Part shown: piece by piece, positions 51,589-59,358 of the stretch
Position numbering within the stretch: position 1 is the first letter of the stretch
How the letters are laid out: every line of letters begins with the position of its first letter
Source of the DNA: Chryseolinea serpens
GTDB lineage: Bacteria; Bacteroidota; Bacteroidia; Cytophagales; Cyclobacteriaceae
Direction of reading: 5' to 3'
DNA: 64,000 nucleotides
Assembly (NCBI RefSeq): GCF_900129725.1
Contig: NZ_FQWQ01000001.1
Coordinates: 2,418,001-2,482,000, forward strand
Translations under genes and position numbers: made by a program
Notes under the pieces: model-generated
Database searches by the model: none
The model's input: only the letters and a program-made list of their open reading frames with translations
What the model was told of the DNA's origin: nothing

Positions 51589-52392
51589 CTAGGCGCGCCA
51601 CTCTGGGAAGTTCACGGCTTGTTCATGGGCTTGTCGCAAAAACTGTTTTGGCGTGACACCGGCAAATTCTTTAAACTCCCGGATGTAATGCGATTGATCA
51701 TAGAACAAATTGCTCAGCGCAACATCCGTAAGCGAATCAAACTTTTGGCTACGCAAGTGATTGAGGGATGACTGAAAACGGGTGATCCGGGTAAATAATT
51801 TTGGCGAGATGCCGATATCTGTTTTGAATATTCTTTCCAACGAACGCTCCGACAAATCAAGCTCGGCCTGTATTTTGGGCAAAGATGTTTCAGCACCTTG
51901 TTTGATGATCCGCTCCAAAGTCCATGCCGTCCGCTGATCTTCGCGGTGCTTATTCTGATCGATCCGATCGCACAAGAACAAAGACAGGATCTGGATTTTC
52001 TTTCCCGTGGAAGTTGCTTCCAGGAGTTGACTGGCAAGATCGTTGTTCAACAAGGTCTGGAGGTCGACATACCGGTTCGTGAGCTCGCATGCATCCGTTC
52101 CGAAAATTGCTTTGATGGCATGCGACTGAAAATAAACGCCAATATTTCGAAACGATCCCTTGGTGGTCTTGCCGGAATGCTTTGTGGTGAGGCCGTGTAA
52201 AAACAGTTGAGGCAATACATTTCCCGAATGATCTAGAAAGGCATCGGGGTTTTCTTGAAAGATGAGCCCGGGACAACCGTCGGCAACGATCCCAAACGAC
52301 TTGCCCGCACCGGCATCATCGCTTTCCAAAACGCCAAAATACCGGACGTACTGCTGCAAGGCTGGGATGGGTAGAATTCGTTGGTAGTTCAT
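51589..52392 (-). CDS. AraC-family regulator paired with NmrA-like gene
   Basis: 267 residues. N-terminal ligand-binding part with ALQQYVRYFGVLESDDAG and LPQLFLHGLTTKHSGKT, and C-terminal AraC HTH pair: ERSLERIFKTDIGISPKLFT, then DVALSNLFYDQSHYIREFKE and FAGVTPKQFLRQ. ATG 52392 starts MNYQRILPIPALQQ. The DNA around this start (52373-52500) is repeated at 56346-56470, where only the first eight codons of a related gene remain. It is followed on the same strand by the NmrA-like gene. Confidence 0.9.
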   Translation of the reverse strand: MNYQRILPIPALQQYVRYFGVLESDDAGAGKSFGIVADGCPGLIFQENPDAFLDHSGNVLPQLFLHGLTTKHSGKTTKGSFRNIGVYFQSHAIKAIFGTDACELTNRYVDLQTLLNNDLASQLLEATSTGKKIQILSLFLCDRIDQNKHREDQRTAWTLERIIKQGAETSLPKIQAELDLSERSLERIFKTDIGISPKLFTRITRFQSSLNHLRSQKFDSLTDVALSNLFYDQSHYIREFKEFAGVTPKQFLRQAHEQAVNFPEWRA

Positions 52393-52450
52393 GGGTCGGC
52401 AAGATAGCAAAATGCTTTTTTCTGTGCCCATCGTCTCATTTGTTTAGACG

Positions 52451-52490
52451 GTTTTTAAAAACTATGCCCTCCAAGGTCAATCCCTGGAGG
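52451..52490 (-). terminator. Terminator of the DUF5018 lipoprotein gene
   Basis: Minus strand: arms CCTCCA and TGGAGG with an 11-base loop, then AGTTTTTAAAAAC. The stem is short, so termination strength is uncertain; it lies between the DUF5018 gene and the AraC gene. Confidence 0.55.
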
Positions 52491-52516
52491 ACATCGTCTC
52501 TTATAGTTGCATCCCG

Positions 52517-54109
52517 TTATTTTACAATCACTCCATAGGCAAATGCGTCGCTGGCGAGCGTGGTGGCTACGCCATTCTTCCAAAGTATGGCCACCTGTTT
52601 GCCGTCATTGTCGAACTCCCAGCCCGCTATGTATACATCGCCATTGTGCACATACACCGATCTGGCGTCAGACCTGGCCACGCTGGAGAGGAAAGTACCC
52701 ACTCCATTTTTCCATACCTTGGCATTGTATTGGCCATTTCTAATTTCATTTCCCACTAAGTATACGTCACCGTCCGCAACAAATATCGACGAGACGTCGG
52801 TGCCTGGCGTATTGGGGTCTATGATCTCAAGGTTCCCATTTTTCCAAAGGGCAAGAAGGAAGGTTGATCCATTATAATATTGACCGGCTACATACACATC
52901 ATTCCCCGAAACAAATACGGCATGACCATACGCTCTTTGATCCAGGGGACTAAGGTTAGTAGCCACACCATTTTTCCAAACTTTCGCAACCCAACCGGTA
53001 GCGACCTCCTCCCATCCGGCCACGTATACATCATTGCCCGAAACAAAAACCGAGTGGGCAGCGCCCGACGCCGTGGTGAGCGAGGTTGCCGCTCCATTTT
53101 TCCAGACTTTTGCAATATAGCCGATACCGGCACCGTGATTTTCCTGCCCCGCAACATAAACGTCATTATTATCCGAGACATAAATAGAATTGGCATAAGC
53201 ATCATCGTTGGTTTCATTGAGCTTTGGAGTAGATAGTTCTACGTCATTCTCCCTTTTCCAATACATGGCATAACTGTTCCCTATCCTTTGACTACCCGCG
53301 GCATAAAGCGTGTTGCCCGAAACAAAAACGGATGTCGCATAAGCATTGTAATCACCGTTGGTAAGATTTGTTCCCGTTCCGTTCTTCCAAACCCTGGCGT
53401 AGCCTGTGCCGAAGAACATCTGTCCCCCGACAACATAAACAGAAGGACCCGATTCCGATACGGACACGGATATGGCATATGCCTGCGTGCTGCCGTCTTC
53501 TGCCGTCACGGTGTAGGTGGCCGGTGTGCTGAAATCGTGAGCCGTCCCTGCAGCAGGATCTACGGCACTACCGGTGTGCACAATGGTGGGCTTTAATGCT
53601 GTAACGGAAACGCCGGCAGGAAGCGTGAAGAGTATATTTTGTCCACTGATGATTCCCTGTACATCGGCGGAAAGCACTGGATTATCCGTTGTAAGAAACG
53701 AAAAGGCTGTAATGGTTTTGTTGGATGACAACACCGGTGGAGTAACGGTCACAGAAATCGCATACGTTTGGCTGCTGTGATCTTTTGCCGTTACCGAGTA
53801 GTTTACCACGTTGGTAAAATCCGTCGCGATGCCCGATGCAGGACTGATCGTATTGCCGGTGTGCACAATGCTTGGCTTCAAGGCCGTTACGGAAACGCCA
53901 GCAGGGAATACGCAATGGATCTCTTTCCCCGAGATGACGCCTTGTACATCCGATGAAAGAATCGGATTGTCTGCAGCGAGGAAGGAAAAAGAGGTAATGG
54001 ATTTTTCTGATGATGGCACCGGCTCATCATTTCGACAGGAAATAATAATGGATAATGCCATAGGCAATAGTAGCAATGCCATTATCACATAGCGTAGCGA
54101 AGTTTTCAT
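52517..54109 (-). CDS. DUF5018 and WKNG-repeat lipoprotein
   Basis: 530 residues; signal ends IIISC-RN with lipobox. Residues about 30-190 hold two DUF5018-like beta domains (FSFLAADNPILSSDVQGVIS and FSFLTTDNPVLSADVQGIIS, each with a P.G.SVTALKP strand). From about residue 200 there are seven modules of 45-50 residues, each with VWKNG or LWKNG followed by a strand and then VFVSGN(D/T)VYVAG-type strands, consistent with a seven-bladed propeller. The protein would be exposed on the outer surface. Ligand unknown. Confidence 0.75.
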   Translation of the reverse strand: MKTSLRYVIMALLLLPMALSIIISCRNDEPVPSSEKSITSFSFLAADNPILSSDVQGVISGKEIHCVFPAGVSVTALKPSIVHTGNTISPASGIATDFTNVVNYSVTAKDHSSQTYAISVTVTPPVLSSNKTITAFSFLTTDNPVLSADVQGIISGQNILFTLPAGVSVTALKPTIVHTGSAVDPAAGTAHDFSTPATYTVTAEDGSTQAYAISVSVSESGPSVYVVGGQMFFGTGYARVWKNGTGTNLTNGDYNAYATSVFVSGNTLYAAGSQRIGNSYAMYWKRENDVELSTPKLNETNDDAYANSIYVSDNNDVYVAGQENHGAGIGYIAKVWKNGAATSLTTASGAAHSVFVSGNDVYVAGWEEVATGWVAKVWKNGVATNLSPLDQRAYGHAVFVSGNDVYVAGQYYNGSTFLLALWKNGNLEIIDPNTPGTDVSSIFVADGDVYLVGNEIRNGQYNAKVWKNGVGTFLSSVARSDARSVYVHNGDVYIAGWEFDNDGKQVAILWKNGVATTLASDAFAYGVIVK

Positions 54110-54316
54110 TTTTTTGGGGTTAAGTGACCAGTGCCAGGTCTTGAGTGCAGACTTGCCTCCTCGCTGGTGAAACAAAGATCACGTTATCACATTTCGCCCA
54201 CCATCCTGTAAAAACAGGAGTTTTTTGAAAAATGACGAAATCATGGAAAAAGAGGAGAAGAACCCTGAAGGTTACAAGTTTATTTGTATAAGTTTATCTC
54301 TATAACCAGGGATCGA

Positions 54317-56284
54317 ATGAATTCTCGTTTTATAGCAATCATAACATTTTGTGTCTTCATTCTATCCGAAGGATCTGCACAACAGCATGTATTAGACAGT
54401 TTGAAAACCGAAATTGACAAGCGCCAACAGCGGGACAGTTTCAGGGTAAAGGCAATTTTGGAGTACGTAGTAGAAGCACTGAACAACAATACGTCCGATT
54501 TTTTACCGTACATGAACGAGGTTATCTCGATCAGTAAAAAAACGAATTACAAGAGAGGACTTCAAAAAGGATTTATGATCGGTCAAATCTATTTTAGTGA
54601 CCGGGGGGATTATGAAAAAGCCTTTTTGTATGCAGATTCCGCTTTTTCCGCTCTGAAAAATGACACATCACTAAAAGCCAGGCAGAGTACAGGTCATTTA
54701 TACAATAACATTGCAGGCGATTATTTTAAGTTGGGGGACTACGAAAAAGCAATTGACAACTTTACCCTATCCGCGCGGATTTTTGAACCCATGGATCATC
54801 CCTTTTTAGCGACGGTCTATTCCAACCTTGCAGAGATCTACGAGAAAATTCATGACGCATCAAAAGCTATTGAATACGATAAGAAGGCCATTGCTATTGC
54901 TGAAAAAAGTCAGAATGACCGGTCGCTGGCCGCAAGGCTGTTAAACTATTCCATGAGACTAATAAACCAAAAAGCGTTTACACAGGCTGCTCCGGTGCTA
55001 AAGAGAGCAGAACCTATTATTATGAAGCTGGAAAACACAAGTTATCTGCAACAATTCTATTATACCGGCGCATACCTGGATGAAAACAACAAAGATTACC
55101 ACAAAGCTGTAGCGCATTATAAAAAAGCGTTGGGGTATGCAACGCTGAATGAAGATGTCTATCAGAAAACCAATATACTCGAGGCGTTGTCCGATTGCCT
55201 GATCAGGATGAACAGAATGAAAGAGGCAAAATCGTATTTAGACACACTTCTTTTATTGTCAAATGGCCATGATTTAAAAGCGGCCAGACGCAATGCTTAT
55301 GTCAACCTGGTGAAATGGCATGAACAAAATGGAGACTATAAAAATGCCAACCTCTACCTGCAAAAAACACTGGCACTGAACGACAGTCTGTTTTCGGAGG
55401 AAAGCAAAGAGAAGATTGCGGGACTGGAAGTGCGGTATAATGTCGAGAAAAAAGAACAAGAGATCAATGGATTAAAGGCGGAAGCGAATATTCAATCCTT
55501 AACGATCCGTCAAAAAAATACCCTTAATTATATTTTAATTGGTGGTGCCATCACGTTGTTGATCATCTCCTCACTTTCCTACCGGTCCTACAAACAAAAA
55601 CAGAAGCTCCAGCAACAACGCATCACAGAACTGGAAACTGAAAAGCAGTTATCCGCCATCGAAGCTGTGTTAAAAGGCGAAGAACAAGAGCGTACCCGCC
55701 TCGCGAAAGATCTGCACGATGGATTAGGGGGAATGCTGTCCGGAATAAAATACGCCTTTAGTGCCATGAAGGGAAATCTGATCATGACGCCTGAAAACCA
55801 TCAGGCCTTTGAGCGCAGTATGGATATGCTCGACAGTTCTATCCTGGAAATGCGAAGGGTGGCCCATAACATGATGCCCGAGGCATTGGTGAAGTTTGGG
55901 TTGGATACCGCACTAAAAGATTACTGCCATGACATTAATCAAAGTGGTGCGCTACACGTCAGCTATCAGTCCATTGGCCTTGCAAATGGAAATCCCGCTC
56001 AAACCGTAGCCATCACCATCTATCGGATCGTCCAGGAATTGATTACGAATACATTAAAGCATGCTGGCGCTAAAACGGCGATTATTCAAGTCACTGAAAC
56101 CGAAGGAATCCTTTCTGTAACCGTTGAAGATGATGGCAAGGGATTCGATGCCCGAATCTTGGAGCGATCAAAAGGCATGGGTTGGACAAGCATTCAACAT
56201 CGTGTAGATTTTCTAAAGGGTAAACTGGACATTCACTCCGCCCCTGATAAGGGAACTTCGGTTTATATCGAATTTAATGTTTAG
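54317..56284 (+). CDS. TPR-containing sensor histidine kinase (HisKA_3)
   Basis: 655 residues with signal peptide (FIAIITFCVFILSEGSAQ). A periplasmic tetratricopeptide array covers about residues 30-370 (LYNNIAGDYFKLGDYEKAID, YSNLAEIYEKIHDASKAIEY, YYTGAYLDENNKDYHKAV). A single membrane helix near 398 (YILIGGAITLLIISSLSY) leads to the cytoplasmic kinase: HisKA_3 with the phosphorylated His in AKDLHDGLGGMLSGIKY, and HATPase_c with VQELITNTLKHAGA and VEDDGKGFDARIL. ATG 54317 is preferred over 54284 because it precedes the signal peptide directly. The gene ends at TAG and the next codon is the ATG of its would-be response regulator, which is only a stub. Confidence 0.85.
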   Translation: MNSRFIAIITFCVFILSEGSAQQHVLDSLKTEIDKRQQRDSFRVKAILEYVVEALNNNTSDFLPYMNEVISISKKTNYKRGLQKGFMIGQIYFSDRGDYEKAFLYADSAFSALKNDTSLKARQSTGHLYNNIAGDYFKLGDYEKAIDNFTLSARIFEPMDHPFLATVYSNLAEIYEKIHDASKAIEYDKKAIAIAEKSQNDRSLAARLLNYSMRLINQKAFTQAAPVLKRAEPIIMKLENTSYLQQFYYTGAYLDENNKDYHKAVAHYKKALGYATLNEDVYQKTNILEALSDCLIRMNRMKEAKSYLDTLLLLSNGHDLKAARRNAYVNLVKWHEQNGDYKNANLYLQKTLALNDSLFSEESKEKIAGLEVRYNVEKKEQEINGLKAEANIQSLTIRQKNTLNYILIGGAITLLIISSLSYRSYKQKQKLQQQRITELETEKQLSAIEAVLKGEEQERTRLAKDLHDGLGGMLSGIKYAFSAMKGNLIMTPENHQAFERSMDMLDSSILEMRRVAHNMMPEALVKFGLDTALKDYCHDINQSGALHVSYQSIGLANGNPAQTVAITIYRIVQELITNTLKHAGAKTAIIQVTETEGILSVTVEDDGKGFDARILERSKGMGWTSIQHRVDFLKGKLDIHSAPDKGTSVYIEFNV

Positions 56285-56380
56285 ATGGCCATAAAGATCT
56301 TTCTCACCGACGACCATTACATGATTATTGCCGGGGGCCGCAATGACGGAGGTCGGAAGAATTCGTTGGTAGTTCATTGA
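56285..56380 (+). pseudogene. Response regulator, cut after about 16 codons
   Basis: ATG follows the kinase stop without a gap (TAGATG). The codons read MAIKIFLTDDHYMIIAG, the exact start of a NarL/LuxR-type receiver domain with the Asp-Asp pair of the acidic pocket, then turn into unrelated sequence (GRNDGGRKNSLVVH) and stop. The sequence after the junction is the inverted 5' part of an AraC-like gene. So the receiver phosphorylation Asp, the other strands and the HTH are all missing. Confidence 0.8.
56342..56377 (-). pseudogene. AraC-family gene, first codons only
   Basis: Reading leftwards from ATG 56377, the codons give MNYQRILP, identical to the start of the AraC gene at 52392, and then TSVI before leaving the homology. 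The upstream non-coding DNA, including a terminator-like hairpin, also matches. The rest of the gene is gone and its end is joined to the response-regulator stub. Confidence 0.75.
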
Positions 56381-56439
56381 CCGGCAAGATGACAAATGCT
56401 TTTTCTTACCCATCTGTTCAGACTCCCTTTAAAAACAAT

Positions 56440-56464
56440 GCTCTCCAGGTTCATCCCTGAAGAG
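56440..56464 (-). terminator. Terminator of the SDR gene at 56.5-57.2 kb
   Basis: Minus strand: arms GCTCTTCAGG and CCTGGAGAGC (one mismatch) with a 5-base loop, then ATTGTTTTTAAAG. It lies 28 bases past the SDR stop. Confidence 0.65.
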
Positions 56465-56492
56465 CAAAGTCATATATACACCCGTGCAAAAC

Positions 56493-57245
56493 TCAAAGCG
56501 AACGCAGTCCCCCATCCAACAACAACTCGGCGCCGATCATGTAGGCAGCTTCGTCGGATGCCAGGTAGAGGGCGGCGGCCGCGATCTCTTCGGCTTTGCC
56601 TACTCTTTTTAGCGGCGTAAACTCGCCCATGGCTTTTTTCATGGCCTCGGCTTCTTCTTTGGAGGAAGTCACCGTATCAAACACCCTGGTGTCGATGGGG
56701 CCTGGTGTGAGCGCATTGACCCGAATGCCGCGCCCGATCAACTCAACGGCAAAGCTTCTGGCCAGGGAACGAATGGCAGCTTTCGTCGCGGCGTAAGAAG
56801 CGTGGTTAGGAATGCCCTTCTCGTTGACCACCGAAGAAAGCAACACCACGGAGGCGCCCGCATTTAAATGGGGCAACGCTTTTTGCACCGTAAAGAACGT
56901 GCCTTTGAAGTTGACATCGCTTTGCTTGTCGAACATCGCCTCCGTAAAATCCGTCAGGGGCGCCAACACATATACGGCGGCGTTGGCGATCAGCACATCG
57001 ATCTTGCCATATTTTTCGTGCACCGTCTTATACAACCGATCCAGGTCGGCCAGGTTAGCAGAATCACTTTGAACACCGATAACGCCCCTTCCGATTTCGT
57101 CAACGGCTTTGTTGAGGTTGGCCAAGTCGCGTCCCGTGATCACGACCTGGGCACCTTCTGCTGCAAATAATTTGGCCGTGGCCAATCCAATACCGGCACT
57201 GCCGCCCGTGATGACGGCAACCTTGTTTTTCATTTTTTGTGACAT
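56493..57245 (-). CDS. Short-chain dehydrogenase/reductase (classical SDR)
   Basis: 250 residues with every classical motif: VITGGSAGIGLATAKLF for the dinucleotide, LIANAAVYVLAPL in place of NNAG, LLSSVVNEKG with the Ser and SYAATKAAIRSLAR with the Tyr-Lys pair, then RVNALTPGPIDTRVF. The acidic residue in the second strand is Arg/Asp ambiguous, so cofactor preference cannot be read. Divergent from a Crp-family gene, with a double palindromic operator between. ATG 57245 or, without the first four codons, 57233. Confidence 0.9.
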   Translation of the reverse strand: MSQKMKNKVAVITGGSAGIGLATAKLFAAEGAQVVITGRDLANLNKAVDEIGRGVIGVQSDSANLADLDRLYKTVHEKYGKIDVLIANAAVYVLAPLTDFTEAMFDKQSDVNFKGTFFTVQKALPHLNAGASVVLLSSVVNEKGIPNHASYAATKAAIRSLARSFAVELIGRGIRVNALTPGPIDTRVFDTVTSSKEEAEAMKKAMGEFTPLKRVGKAEEIAAAALYLASDEAAYMIGAELLLDGGLRSL

Positions 57246-57305
57246 ACGTTTTGCTTTGATTTAAATTACCCTGCAAAGCTGGCGGATCAGCATAGGGTTA
57301 AAAAA

Positions 57306-57342
57306 TGAACCAGTTCATAAAAAGGCGTTGAACTAGTTCAAC
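57306..57342. promoter_or_regulatory. Double TGAAC-N2-GTTCA operator between divergent genes
   Basis: Two sites: TGAACCAGTTCA at 57306-57317 and TGAACTAGTTCA at 57329-57340, the second extended to the perfect palindrome GTTGAACTAGTTCAAC (57327-57342). Their starts are 23 bases apart, about two helical turns. A third half-site GTTCA lies at 57352-57356, just before the Crp-family start. Binding by the Crp-like protein is inferred; classical CRP and FNR sites have a longer spacer. Confidence 0.7.
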
Positions 57343-57362
57343 TTTTTCTTGGTTCATAAAAA

Positions 57363-57971
57363 ATGACATCCCAACCATTCGATTTCCTGCGGGCCAACTT
57401 CGAAAAGCGATTGGCACTCACCCCTGCCGAGAGCGACACCCTGAACGCTGAATTCAAACTTCGTAAGCTCCGGAAAAAACAGGCAATCATTCAACCCGGG
57501 TTTATTGCCCAACACCGGAACTTCGTCGCAGCAGGTGCGCTGCGCGCGTATGTGATCGATCACAAAGGCCTCGATCACACCATTCAATTCGCTATCGAGG
57601 ACTGGTGGATCACCGACTACAACAGCTATGTCAACCAGCAGCCGGCGACCATGTTTGTAGAAGCGTTGGAGGACAGCACGATCCTGCAAATTGACTACCA
57701 CCGCGAACAGGCCTTAAAAAAATCAGATCACAAATTCGAGACACTTTTCCGGATGATGGCCGAGAAGGCTGCGGCGTTTCAGCAACGCCGGGTCATCTCT
57801 TCCCTTACCTACAGTGCAGAGGAACGTTATCGCGAGTTTTTGGAGATGTACCCTTCCGTCGTACAGCGCTTACCGCAATACGCCCTGGCTTCCTACCTGG
57901 GCATGACGACCGAGTTCCTTTCCAAGATCCGGAACAACCGGGTCAAGAAGAAAAAACTGGCGGACTCCTGA
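57363..57971 (+). CDS. Crp/Fnr-family transcriptional regulator
   Basis: 202 residues: effector-binding beta roll (RKLRKKQAIIQPGFIAQHRN, LDHTIQFAIEDWWITDY) and C-terminal HTH (RLPQYALASYLGMTTEFLSKI). The region between residues 50 and 110 lacks the cAMP-contact Arg-Ser pair and any Cys cluster, so the effector is unknown. It is transcribed away from the SDR gene 117 bases to the left, and probably controls it through the palindromes in between. Confidence 0.9.
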   Translation: MTSQPFDFLRANFEKRLALTPAESDTLNAEFKLRKLRKKQAIIQPGFIAQHRNFVAAGALRAYVIDHKGLDHTIQFAIEDWWITDYNSYVNQQPATMFVEALEDSTILQIDYHREQALKKSDHKFETLFRMMAEKAAAFQQRRVISSLTYSAEERYREFLEMYPSVVQRLPQYALASYLGMTTEFLSKIRNNRVKKKKLADS

Positions 57972-58019
57972 CCGCTCACCAACAATTTGCTAATTGATCT
58001 GCCTTGATGAGATGTTATA

Positions 58020-58421
58020 CTAGGCGTGCTTCGATGTTTTTTGCTGCTCCATCTCCGCCTGCCTTTTTATTCTCTTCCGGTGCATCGTTCCCCAAGCGGT
58101 CAGCGCCTTCAGCACATCCCGCAGCGAGTCTGCATAACCAGTAGCCTCATATTCAACGACCACCGGGAATGTTTCGGCATGAACGTTCCGGGTAACAAAG
58201 CCATTCATTTCCAAATCCTTTAACTCGCTTGACAATACCCGCGCAGAAATTCCCTCTACCGTGCGTTGTAGCTCGTTGAATCGCTTCGGTCCCTCCGACA
58301 GCGCAATGATAATACGCAGCTTCCACTTCCCTCCAATGACATAAAATGCATCTCCGACCGCATTCAAACTGGTGACACAATCCGGTCGGGAGAGACGCTT
58401 TGAATTTTTTATTTCGGGCAT
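58020..58421 (-). CDS. HxlR-family transcriptional regulator
   Basis: 133 residues. The HxlR winged helix is complete: RPDCVTSLNAVGDAFYVIGG with the conserved Cys, KWKLRIIIALSEGPKRFNEL, then ISARVLSSELKDLEMNGFVT as recognition helix and wing. The N-terminal Cys near residue 16 is the usual redox or electrophile sensor of this family. ATG 58421 is preferred; the longer frame needs a TTG start. A palindrome lies 28 bases upstream and a flavin-dependent reductase gene is divergent, a layout known for quinone- or diamide-responsive HxlR systems. Confidence 0.85.
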   Translation of the reverse strand: MPEIKNSKRLSRPDCVTSLNAVGDAFYVIGGKWKLRIIIALSEGPKRFNELQRTVEGISARVLSSELKDLEMNGFVTRNVHAETFPVVVEYEATGYADSLRDVLKALTAWGTMHRKRIKRQAEMEQQKTSKHA

Positions 58422-58448
58422 AGGCTCTTTCTTTATGCTTACCAAAAG

Positions 58449-58478
58449 GTTACTACTATCCTTTTGTATACTAGTAAC
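58449..58478. promoter_or_regulatory. GTTACTA-N16-TAGTAAC palindrome, probable HxlR operator
   Basis: Perfect 7-bp arms GTTACTA (58449-58455) and TAGTAAC (58472-58478). The site sits between the divergent hxlR-type and azoreductase genes, 28 bases upstream of the regulator start. HxlR dimers bind such spaced palindromes. Confidence 0.6.
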
Positions 58479-58666
58479 AAACCAATAGCAAAGGTAACTA
58501 GTTTTGCATCAACAAAGCGCTAAAAAAAACCGACTGTCATGACGTCGAAAGAAAATCGATTGTACACCCTTCGAAAGAGCAGCACTATGAACTGACCCTT
58601 CCGCCCAAGATATATCCGGGATGGTTGTTTCACCTGCATTTCGAAACAAAAATCTATGGATACACC

Positions 58667-59266
58667 ATGAAAAAAATATTGCACATCATCTCCAGTCCCC
58701 GCGGCGCCGAATCGAACAGCACGCACTTGGGAAATACCATTATTGAAAAAATAAAAAAGCAATACCCGCTGAGCACGGTAACGGTCAACGACGTCGTGGA
58801 GAAGCACTACGAACCGCTACAGTCCATACACGTGACGGCATACCGGCTTCCGGAAGACAATCATACCCCGGAGCACAAACAAGCCCTTCGCGATTCCAAC
58901 ACCGCGGTGAATGATCTTTTTGACGCGGATATCATCGTCGTCAGTGTTCCGCTTTACAACTTTGCCATTCCCGCAGCACTGAAAGGCTGGATCGATCATA
59001 TCGTCCGTCCCGGCAAAACGTTCAGCTACCACACCGGAAAACCGGAGGGGCTCTTGAAAGGAAAGAAGGTCTATCTCGCCATTGCATCCAATGGTGTTTA
59101 TACAGACGGGCCGATGAAATCCATGGATTATGCAGAACCCTATCTCAAATTCATTCTCGGCTTTATCGGCCTCACCGACATCACCACCCATCGCATTGAA
59201 GGCGCGGGTATTCCGGGTGTGATGGAGACGGCTGTACAAAAAGGACTGGAAAGCGTGTTGGTTTGA
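58667..59266 (+). CDS. azoR: FMN-dependent NADH-azoreductase
   Basis: 199 residues. The flavodoxin-like start is KILHIISSPRGAESNSTHLG with the phosphate-binding Ser-rich loop, followed by VPLYNFAIPAALKGWIDHIV for the FMN ring, GKTFSYHTGKPEGLLKGKKV and ending GIPGVMETAVQKG. The pattern matches AzoR enzymes that reduce quinones and azo compounds with NADH. ATG 58667 starts MKKILHI; an upstream ATG at 58625 adds 14 residues not seen in the family. Divergent HxlR gene suggests induction by quinones or thiol stress. Confidence 0.9.
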   Translation: MKKILHIISSPRGAESNSTHLGNTIIEKIKKQYPLSTVTVNDVVEKHYEPLQSIHVTAYRLPEDNHTPEHKQALRDSNTAVNDLFDADIIVVSVPLYNFAIPAALKGWIDHIVRPGKTFSYHTGKPEGLLKGKKVYLAIASNGVYTDGPMKSMDYAEPYLKFILGFIGLTDITTHRIEGAGIPGVMETAVQKGLESVLV

Positions 59267-59289
59267 GGTGTTTTCTTGTCGTTAAAATT

Positions 59290-59336
59290 CACTCGCCCTT
59301 GCTGAAATAATTTCAACGAGGGCGAGTGTTTTCTTA
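59290..59336. terminator. Bidirectional terminator between azoR and SSS transporter
   Basis: Arms CACTCGCCC and GGGCGAGTG with an inner stem TGAAA/TTTCA, followed by TTTTCTT on the plus strand and preceded by AAAATT-like runs on the minus strand. Serves both converging genes. Confidence 0.8.
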
Positions 59337-59358
59337 TTGAGGACAGGAATGCCTGAGC

